Source of the DNA: Komagataeibacter kakiaceti JCM 25156
Lineage (GTDB): Bacteria > Pseudomonadota > Alphaproteobacteria > Acetobacterales > Acetobacteraceae
Assembly: GCF_000613305.1 (NCBI RefSeq)
Contig: NZ_BAIO01000037.1
Coordinates: forward strand, 1 to 11,629
Direction of reading: 5' to 3'
DNA: 11,629 bases
Shown here: one piece after another, positions 5,217 to 11,629 of the stretch
Layout of the letters: each line of letters starts with the position of its first letter
Numbering within the stretch: position 1 is the first letter of the stretch
Notes under the pieces: model-generated
What the model was told of the DNA's origin: nothing
Database searches by the model: none
What the model saw: the letters and a program-made list of their open reading frames with translations, nothing else
Made by a program: the position numbers and the translations under genes

Positions 5217-6141
5217 CTGGATACATCTTCTTCCCGCAGGAAAATTCTCAGGCGTAGACGGACGTGGCCCTTTTACCCTGAAGGACACACAGGCACTTAT
5301 TGCAAGTTCGCTGCCCAAAGGCGGAAAGCCGCTACCGGTCGACTATAACCATGCTGCACACCTGGCCACCCCGAAGGGCAATCCATCACCAGCCGCTGGC
5401 TGGATTACAGCGCTGGAGGCACGGGATGATGGCATATGGGGGCATGTTGAATGGACAAAGAAAGGCCATGACGCGGTCGCGGAACGTGAATATCGTTATA
5501 TCTCGCCTGTATTCCGACATGACCCCGAAAACAATATCTGGCAAATACTGAGTGCCGCATTAACCAATGTGCCCAATCTTGCCGAACTGACGGCATTGAA
5601 CTCACAGGAACCCGCCTCCTCCTCAATGCCGCGGCAGGAACTGGGCAGGATTGAACTGATGACGCAGTTACAGGGGGCGTTGTCCCTTCCTGCTGGTGCC
5701 ACCCAGGCGGACGTATTGCAAGCCGTGCATACGCTGGTTGCCAACCGCGATACACCGGACCCGGCAAAATATGTGCCAATCGAGCTTTTTCAGCAGACAC
5801 TGGCCAAATACAATCGCGAACATTCTGGCGTGCCACAGGAAATCGCGGAGCATCTGGTAGAAGTCGCTGCCCGCGAAGGCCGCATCATGCCGTTCATGCG
5901 GGATTGGGCGCTCAACCTTTGCACCCAGAACCGTGCGGCATTTGATGACTTCATCAATGGTGCGGGCAAGCCGATCCATGAATTCACCCAGATGCTGGGA
6001 AGTCCATTTTTTGCGCCGGATCACAACGCCAGAATGAGCGAGCAGAACAGAGCGCAGGACAATGAAACGATCATGAATTCTATGGGCGTTTCCCCCGACG
6101 ATATCAAGAAATACGGAAGTAAAGACAATGCAGCTAACTGA
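5155..6141 (+). CDS. Mu-like prophage gpI, head protease/scaffold
   Basis: A 328-residue protein of the Mu gpI family. In Mu the full protein is the prohead maturation protease, and its C-terminal part acts as the internal scaffold. Family hallmarks are WIHLLPAG near residue 22, DGRGPF at 35-40, VDYNH at 62-66, PAAGWI at 79-84, WT at 100-101, YRYISPVF at 113-120 and SAALTNVPNL at 133-142. The alanine- and glutamine-rich scaffold region follows and ends MGVSPDDIKKYG, as in other family members, so the C-terminus is intact. ATG 5155 has AAGGGAAAG just upstream. The gene overlaps the Mor-like gene by 62 bp and the gpT gene by 14 bp. The gpT overlap is normal for translational coupling; the Mor overlap is not. 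Terminase and portal genes, which precede gpI in Mu, are missing. Confidence 0.85.
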   Translation: MKTLGYHLMALNSGHGANVPDWIHLLPAGKFSGVDGRGPFTLKDTQALIASSLPKGGKPLPVDYNHAAHLATPKGNPSPAAGWITALEARDDGIWGHVEWTKKGHDAVAEREYRYISPVFRHDPENNIWQILSAALTNVPNLAELTALNSQEPASSSMPRQELGRIELMTQLQGALSLPAGATQADVLQAVHTLVANRDTPDPAKYVPIELFQQTLAKYNREHSGVPQEIAEHLVEVAAREGRIMPFMRDWALNLCTQNRAAFDDFINGAGKPIHEFTQMLGSPFFAPDHNARMSEQNRAQDNETIMNSMGVSPDDIKKYGSKDNAAN

Positions 6142-7081
6142 CGCCAATCTTGCCAGTTTTTTCCTTGGCCTCAAGACGACTTTCAACAAGACGCTCGAAA
6201 ATGCGCAGTCTTACTGGAAAGATGTCGCGATGGTCGTTCCCAGCGCGACCAAAGTGGAAAGCTATGGCTGGCTCAATAACGTGCCGGGCGTACGTGAATG
6301 GCTGGGTCCGCGTGTGATCCACCAGCTTGGCAGCGAGCGGTTCCAGATTGTCAACAAGACTTGGGAAAGCACGGTGGCGATTAGCCGTGAAGATATCGAG
6401 GATGACCGCTACGGTATCTATACCCCGATTGTCGAGGAAATGGCGCGTGCCGCTGTAGCCCATCCCGATGAACTGATCTTCAAGCTGCTCGGGGAAGGTT
6501 TCATCAATAAGTGCTATGACGGGGAAACGTTCTTCAACGCCGCACATCCGGTCAACCGCGATAATGCATCCCCGCAGAAAACACGTTCCAACATGTTTGG
6601 CTCAGGCAATAACGCGCCGTGGTTCTTGCTGGATTGCAGCCGTCCGATCCGCCCCCTGGTATTCCAGAGTCGTCGCCCGGTTTCGTTCATGTCGAAAACC
6701 AAGCTGACGGATGACAATGTCTTCTGGCAAAATGAGTTCGTGTTCGGTGCAGATGCCCGCTACAATGCCGGATATGGCCTATGGCAGCTTGCCTTTGCCT
6801 GCACGGATCCACTGACGCCATATAATTACGCGGTTGTCCGTGCACAGATGATGAGCCAGACAACCGACACAGGCCGTCCTCTCGGGATCAGGCCCACTCA
6901 TCTTGTGACCGTTCCTGGGAACGAAAACGCTGCCTTGCGGTTGCTGCGTGCGCAGACAATCGAAGCCACCACGAATGAATGGTTTGGCACGGCGACCCCG
7001 ATTGCCACCCAGTTCCTGCTGGGGGCGAGCAACGCCAAACGTCCTGGAGCGAAGTCGCCGACTTCCTGTCCAGTGGCATGA
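6128..7081 (+). CDS. Mu-like prophage gpT, major head subunit
   Basis: A 317-residue protein of the Mu gpT family, the major capsid protein assembled on the gpI scaffold (Mu gpT is of similar length, about 305). Typical segments are QLTDANLASFFLGLKTTFN at the start, VNKTWESTVAISREDIEDD at 75-93, IVEEMARAAVAHPDELIF at 101-118, DGETFFNAAHPV at 131-142 and later LLRAQTIEATTNEWFGTATP near the end. ATG 6128 overlaps the gpI stop and has GGAAGTAAAG upstream. The last residues after GASNA (KRPGAKSPTSCPVA) look unnatural. Adding one A at 7037-7039 would instead give TSWSEVADFLSSGMTFG and a stop at 7141-7143. The tail is thus probably frameshifted. Family call is strong. Confidence 0.88.
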   Translation: MQLTDANLASFFLGLKTTFNKTLENAQSYWKDVAMVVPSATKVESYGWLNNVPGVREWLGPRVIHQLGSERFQIVNKTWESTVAISREDIEDDRYGIYTPIVEEMARAAVAHPDELIFKLLGEGFINKCYDGETFFNAAHPVNRDNASPQKTRSNMFGSGNNAPWFLLDCSRPIRPLVFQSRRPVSFMSKTKLTDDNVFWQNEFVFGADARYNAGYGLWQLAFACTDPLTPYNYAVVRAQMMSQTTDTGRPLGIRPTHLVTVPGNENAALRLLRAQTIEATTNEWFGTATPIATQFLLGASNAKRPGAKSPTSCPVA

Positions 7082-7151
7082 CGTTTGGTGCTGGTACGAC
7101 AACAACGGCAACGGGCAACCCGCCTGCTGCAACTGGGGCGTAAGTTACCCC

Positions 7152-7625
7152 ATGTGCCAGGACGATCCATTGTCGCGACGGCGTGCAGGACGGGCATTCG
7201 CTACCGTGCGTGGAGCAGCTGCTCGCGCACGGCGGCGTGCTGGCGGCGATGAGAGGCTTGTGGCGCGTCAGTTATGGATCGATGCGCAAAAGGACCAGGC
7301 GCTACAGATTGCCTTGGCAAGGATAACGGCCCTTACTGCTGAGGTCCCCCTAACTGACGCAGGGACAACACATGCATCTGATCCTGTGTCCACTTCTGTA
7401 TGTTCAGCCCATAACCCGTTCAGTCATCATAAGATGGCTGCTGCGGGTGAAATCTTTGCTTCAGCCGTTCTACGTGCGGAAGCCGCGAGAGATTATGATC
7501 TACGCGCGGCGCGCCGCCTGGTATGGGCATGGTCGCGACAGTGCAATGAATTATTCCATGCGATGGTGCGCCTGGGGTGCAAGAGGCACAACATTCTGGC
7601 CGAATTTTCAGAAGGAAATGAGTGA
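7152..7625 (+). CDS. Hypothetical prophage protein of 157 residues
   Basis: The frame is open without a stop from upstream of 7081. ATG 7152 is the first start after the restored gpT end (7143), but no clear ribosome site precedes it. The N-terminal third is very rich in arginine and alanine (RRRAGRAF, RGAAARARRRAGG). The C-terminal half (GEIFASAVLRAEAARDYDLRAARRLVWAWSRQCNELFHAMVRLG) looks like regular amphipathic helices. No domain is recognised. Position just downstream of the capsid gene in the same direction suggests a small head or connector gene, or the remains of one. A second overlapping frame (7372-7659) exists but has a less protein-like composition. The stop TGA overlaps ATG 7619, which starts a 13-codon frame MSDTPVGPALNPT, possibly the stub of a deleted gene. 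Confidence 0.4.
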   Translation: MCQDDPLSRRRAGRAFATVRGAAARARRRAGGDERLVARQLWIDAQKDQALQIALARITALTAEVPLTDAGTTHASDPVSTSVCSAHNPFSHHKMAAAGEIFASAVLRAEAARDYDLRAARRLVWAWSRQCNELFHAMVRLGCKRHNILAEFSEGNE

Positions 7626-7788
7626 CACGCCGGTGGGGCCAGCCTTGAACCCCACATAGCGATCCCGTCACAAGGACGGTCCTACGGCAGGCTGAATTAC
7701 ACCGTGTCGCGACGTGCCGCAGGCAACATAACCTCTGCTTGCGGATTGAGGAAGATGGTTCTTTGGAGACAGGCGTGTATCCCTTAGA
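7626..7788. other. Short gap with two small hairpins
   Basis: GTGGGG/CCCCAC (7633-7638 with 7650-7655) and CCGTC/GACGG (7665-7669 with 7675-7679) lie 9 nt apart. Neither is followed by a T run, so they are not standard terminators. No gene is supported, apart from the possible 13-codon stub ending near 7660. Confidence 0.35.
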
Positions 7789-7824
7789 ATGTTTCCAGTT
7801 TTGATGGATCATTCAGGATTCTCC

Positions 7825-8175
7825 ATGATCAGTACCAGCAGACAAATCGAAAGCAAGGTGTTCACGGAAGTCGGCGAAATACGTGCACCGATAGGAACGC
7901 GGCGGCTGAAGGTTGACAGCATGGCCGGACACAGCGGGAATTTTGGCAGCTTTCCACGCGACCCGGCACCACAGCCAGGACAGATAAAACAAGCGTTCTT
8001 CTTCCCATGCAGCGAAGGAGATATGATCTCTGCTGATCCCGGTCGGCGTGGCCATGATGCGTCACTGGCGATTAACGGGAAGACTGTCCTGACTGCTATG
8101 GCAGGACGCGATGGCGGGGACGGTAGGGGCGCGCGAGGCATGAAAGGTCATGTTTCGATCAGCTTCCATACGTGA
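7825..8175 (+). CDS. Hypothetical phage protein with glycine-rich tail-type pattern
   Basis: A 116-residue protein; the ATG at 7825 is chosen because AGGA (7815-7818) lies 6 nt upstream (in-frame ATGs at 7789 and 7804 lack a ribosome site). The layout is a short beta-rich start (ESKVFTEVGEIRAPIG, RRLKVDSMAGHSGN), then FFFPCSEGDMISADPGRRG, then INGKTVLTAMAGRDGGDG and a glycine-rich close. This order of a leading strand, a GxxG segment, a GDxI strand and a glycine-rich loop is reminiscent of the glycine-rich domain found in phage tail-tip and receptor-binding proteins, but at low similarity. It is the last gene before the host cold-shock gene and probably lies close to the right limit of the prophage remnant. 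Function not proven. Confidence 0.45.
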   Translation: MISTSRQIESKVFTEVGEIRAPIGTRRLKVDSMAGHSGNFGSFPRDPAPQPGQIKQAFFFPCSEGDMISADPGRRGHDASLAINGKTVLTAMAGRDGGDGRGARGMKGHVSISFHT

Positions 8176-8216
8176 CAAAATTTCTCCCTGCATTCAGGGA
8201 AGCCCCGCACATTTTT

Positions 8217-8233
8217 AAAAGGCTATCAGAGCC
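8217..8233 (-). terminator. Weak terminator of the cold-shock gene
   Basis: On the minus strand GGCT-CTGAT-AGCC forms a 4-bp stem followed by TTTT. It lies about 145 nt after the cold-shock stop codon. The stem is short, so the call is tentative. Confidence 0.3.
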
Positions 8234-8256
8234 ATTTTAGGCCCCATTAGCAGGCC

Positions 8257-8306
8257 GTTTGTGGACTGCGATGGGGTTCCATTCCATGTGTCCCGCAGTT
8301 CCAAAC
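8257..8306. repeat. Long imperfect inverted repeat downstream of the cold-shock gene
   Basis: GTTTGTGGACTGCG (8257-8270) pairs with CGCAGTTCCAAAC (8294-8306) over 13 bp, with one bulged T and one G.T wobble. ATGG/CCAT can pair inside. There is no T run on either side. It sits between the last phage gene and the cold-shock gene, and might be a structured 3' end or a repeat linked to insertion. The wobble favours a plus-strand RNA. Confidence 0.4.
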
Positions 8307-8377
8307 CTATTGGCGCGCTACAGCGGGCCAGCTTTCCTGACCATTCCCTGACCTTACCCCCTGTAACGGGAGAGACG

Positions 8378-8581
8378 TCAGAGCGCCTTGAGGTTGGTCG
8401 CGGCGGCCTTGCCACGCTCCATGGCGATGTCATAGCTGACCGCCTGGTCCTCGTTCAGGCCACGCAGGCCCGCCGCCTGCACGGCGGTAATGTGCACAAA
8501 CACGTCCTTGCCGCCATCATCAGGCATGATGAAGCCAAAACCCTTGGTTGCATTGAACCATTTTACTTTTCCGGTAGCCAT
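8378..8581 (-). CDS. CspA-family cold-shock protein
   Basis: A 67-residue single-domain cold-shock protein, an RNA/single-stranded-DNA chaperone that melts mRNA structure in the cytoplasm. It begins MATGKVKWFN, contains RNP1 KGFGFI (residues 13-18) and RNP2 VFVHI (27-31), and ends NLKAL. The start at 8581 is chosen over an in-frame ATG at 8605 because it gives the standard MATGKVKWFN N-terminus; AAGAGA and GGAG lie upstream. Length is typical (65-70). It is monocistronic on the minus strand, with a leader hairpin at 8608-8629. Which of the several csp paralogues it is cannot be told. Confidence 0.93.
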   Translation of the reverse strand: MATGKVKWFNATKGFGFIMPDDGGKDVFVHITAVQAAGLRGLNEDQAVSYDIAMERGKAAATNLKAL

Positions 8582-8607
8582 AGCCAGTCTCTTCTCCAGC
8601 GCCATCC

Positions 8608-8629
8608 TTCCCGGTCCTAATACCGGGAA
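8608..8629 (-). promoter_or_regulatory. Hairpin in the cold-shock gene leader
   Basis: TTCCCGGT (8608-8615) pairs perfectly with ACCGGGAA (8622-8629) around a 6-nt loop, 26 nt upstream of the cold-shock start codon. It lies inside the probable 5' leader. Cold-shock mRNA leaders are known to fold and control translation, but that this one does is inference. Confidence 0.4.
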
Positions 8630-8786
8630 TCCGGGCGCGTGCCTTTACGGCGATGAAAAAAACGGGGCATCCGGAAAACACCCTGCCGCTTTCACGTCGT
8701 TCGTGCACCATAGGGGCAGCATGAAATGGGCGTCCGTGTCAAATAATCCTGACATCCCGCTCCTCACATCTACACCAGCGGGCATG

Positions 8787-8825
8787 AAAAAAGGGGGAAG
8801 GACCAATGGCCCTTCCCCCCTTTTT
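8787..8825 (-). terminator. Rho-independent terminator of groES-groEL
   Basis: AAAAAAGGGGGAAGG and CCTTCCCCCCTTTTTT are almost perfectly complementary, with an 8-10 nt loop. Because the arms carry A and T runs, it can work in both directions. It lies about 20 nt after the groEL stop codon on the minus strand. Confidence 0.88.
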
Positions 8826-8846
8826 CGTAGCGTATGCCCGGCTGGA

Positions 8847-10532
<1,686 letters not shown>

Positions 10533-10558
10533 TCACTCGGTCGGGAAAGCGGGGTGGG

Positions 10559-10849
10559 TCAGGCGACCACGCCCATGATGTCGCTTTCCTTCATGATCAG
10601 CAGTTCTTCACCGTTGATCGTCACTTCCGTGCCCGACCACTTGCCGAACAGGACGCGGTCACCCGCCTTGACGTCGAGGGCGACAAGCTGGCCCTGCTCG
10701 TTACGGGCACCCGGTCCGACCGAGATCACCTCGCCTTCCATCGGCTTTTCCTTGGCGGTCTCAGGAATGATGATACCACCTGCAGTCTTTTCCTCGCTCT
10801 TGAGGCGACGGACGACCACGCGGTCATGCAGGGGACGAAATTTCGTCAT
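10559..10849 (-). CDS. groS: GroES co-chaperonin, 10 kDa subunit
   Basis: A 96-residue GroES of normal length; the heptameric lid of GroEL. It begins [15 protein letters not shown]. The mobile loop that docks on GroEL is at about 19-36 ([18 protein letters not shown]), and the fold ends in [15 protein letters not shown]. The ATG at 10849 is chosen because it matches the family start and has GGAG about 10 nt upstream; an in-frame start at 10933 would add 28 unrelated residues and lies at the CIRCE. It is the first gene of the operon. Confidence 0.97.
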   Translation of the reverse strand: MTKFRPLHDRVVVRRLKSEEKTAGGIIIPETAKEKPMEGEVISVGPGARNEQGQLVALDVKAGDRVLFGKWSGTEVTINGEELLIMKESDIMGVVA

Positions 10850-10937
10850 GGATGGATCGCTCCATATCTGTAAAAAAAGGTAACGCCCTTGATTAAGCAA
10901 CGCCACCGGTTTGGCGCGCGCGCCAGGCCGCATCGCG

Positions 10938-10964
10938 TTAGCACTCCCCTCGTGAGAGTGCTAA
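10938..10964 (-). promoter_or_regulatory. CIRCE operator (HrcA site)
   Basis: TTAGCACTC and GAGTGCTAA are separated by exactly 9 bp, the consensus CIRCE inverted repeat bound by the HrcA repressor. It spans or directly follows the predicted transcription start of groES-groEL, so HrcA would block transcription until heat stress. Confidence 0.97.
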
Positions 10965-10968
10965 TGAC

Positions 10969-10998
10969 CAGATAGGAAGCACCCTGTCAGGTGTCAAG
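10969..10998 (-). promoter_or_regulatory. groES-groEL promoter with sigma70 and RpoH features
   Basis: On the minus strand TTGACA (10992-10997) and TATCTG (10969-10974) are 17 bp apart, a good vegetative promoter. The same bases also read CTTG, 18 bp, CCTATCT, close to the alphaproteobacterial RpoH consensus CTTG-N17/18-CYTATNT. Start would be near 10962, at the CIRCE. Dual control by HrcA and RpoH is inferred. Confidence 0.75.
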
Positions 10999-11081
10999 AA
11001 CACCGGATAAGGGAAAATCGTCCAAATCCCGCCCTGCCCGTGTCGGCGGCGTCTGTTTTCAGTTTTTCTGTTATATATCAG

Positions 11082-11100
11082 CGCATTATAAAATAATGCG
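11082..11100. repeat. Perfect inverted repeat between groES and the hydrolase gene
   Basis: CGCATTAT (11082-11089) and ATAATGCG (11093-11100) pair perfectly around AAA. It lies about midway in the 440-bp divergent region between groES and the dienelactone hydrolase gene. There is no T run, so an operator is more likely than a terminator. The protein that would bind is unknown. The remainder of the region (11001-11289) holds no gene; TTGACG at 11226-11231 is a possible but weak -35 box for the hydrolase. Confidence 0.4.
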
Positions 11101-11289
11101 GCATCGGGTGAGGAAACCAGTGCCCAGCCGCGCCCCCAGTGCATGGCCGCGTGTGCCGCCGAGTCCGCGCGGGACGGGATAGCGGCGGCGGCGACCCGCA
11201 AAATTCGCCATCATGCGGTTTGATGTTGACGTAAAATGTTCCGGCATCATTCTTGGGCGGATAACAAGAGAAAGAATGGAGGGAATGCC

Positions 11290-11629
11290 ATGGGCGCAGT
11301 CATCACCGTCACCGCGGCGGACGGGCATACGTTTTCCGCTTACCGCGCCGGTCGGCCGGACGCCGCGCGTTCCGTCGTGGTGGTGCAGGAAATTTTCGGG
11401 ATCACGCCCTATATCCGCGCGGTATGCGATTCCCTCGCGGCGCAGGGCTATCAGGTCATCGCCCCCGCCCTGTTCGACCGCGTGCGGCGCGACACCGTCC
11501 TGCCCTACGACAGCGCGGGCGTGCAGGAAGGGCTGAAACTGCGCGCCGAAGGGGGCGAGGCGAATGCGCTGAAGGATCTTGTCGCCGCCGCCGGGTGCCT
11601 GACGACCGAGAAAACGGGCATCATCGGCT
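11290..11629 (+). CDS. Dienelactone hydrolase family protein, N-terminal part
   Basis: The first 113 residues of an alpha/beta-hydrolase of the dienelactone hydrolase (carboxymethylenebutenolidase) family, which opens lactone or ester rings in the cytoplasm. Visible are VVVVQEIFG (residues 29-37; the Glu is the conserved one that contacts the nucleophile Cys), the helix IRAVCDSLAAQGYQVIAPALFDR (42-64), and GIIG at the window edge, which normally continues into the GFCxGG nucleophile motif. The nucleophile itself is therefore outside the window. ATG 11290 has GGAGGGA about 6 nt upstream. It is divergent from groES. The substrate cannot be told, since many family members are not in aromatic degradation. 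Confidence 0.9.
   Translation, partial: MGAVITVTAADGHTFSAYRAGRPDAARSVVVVQEIFGITPYIRAVCDSLAAQGYQVIAPALFDRVRRDTVLPYDSAGVQEGLKLRAEGGEANALKDLVAAAGCLTTEKTGIIG

Noticed and set aside
7372..7659. Alternative 95-codon frame overlapping the gene at 7152
   Set aside because: Composition is less protein-like and it lacks a ribosome site. Only its last 13 codons, with their own ATG, may be a gene stub.
8257..8306. tRNA-like fragment or tRNA attachment site (GGTTCCATTCC resembles a T-loop)
   Set aside because: No acceptor, D or anticodon stem can be built around it and the T-stem does not pair properly.

Overview
The window looks like an alphaproteobacterial chromosome segment, most likely from an acetic acid bacterium (Acetobacteraceae). 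This is an inference from GC-rich host flanks, a CIRCE-controlled groES-groEL operon with an alphaproteobacterial RpoH-like promoter, and the style of the helicase and dienelactone-hydrolase proteins. The genus cannot be fixed from sequence alone.

Layout. (1) Bases 1-1372 hold the 3' part of a DinG-like DNA helicase whose reading frame is broken twice by apparent single-base losses. (2) Bases 1373-2566 hold no convincing gene but are the most unusual part. There is a set of eight 28-bp hairpins (1913-2268) with a constant outer stem, a different but self-complementary inner stem in each, and a 4-nt loop. A promoter (2287-2314) follows, then a roughly 245-nt folded leader with two hairpins carrying the same 8-nt loop and a possible attenuator. 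(3) Bases 2567-4451 carry two very small genes, a terminator, a gene with a Mu-transposase-type N-terminal DNA-binding domain, and a frameshifted gene made of four related HTH-like repeats, closed by a strong terminator. (4) Bases 4452-8175 are a decayed Mu-like prophage block: a Mor/C-type activator, gpI protease/scaffold, gpT major head subunit and two small unrecognised proteins. Terminase, portal and tail genes are absent, so this is a remnant. (5) From 8176 to 11289 the host chromosome resumes on the minus strand with a cold-shock protein, groEL and groES, each with a recognisable terminator, leader or operator. (6) A plus-strand dienelactone hydrolase gene runs off the right edge.

How it fits together. 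The middle of the window is an accessory, mobile-element-derived insertion between ordinary housekeeping genes. The Mor-like activator directly precedes gpI-gpT, as expected for late-gene control in Mu-like phages, but their reading frames overlap by 62 bp, which suggests an internal deletion. The hairpin set, the promoter-leader and the small genes form a compact module that I cannot match to a described system. Short CTCTTAAA direct-repeat clusters lie on both sides of that module (1608-1626 and 4522-4550). Four separate places look like one-base deletions, so either local decay or homopolymer base-calling error should be considered before calling the genes dead.
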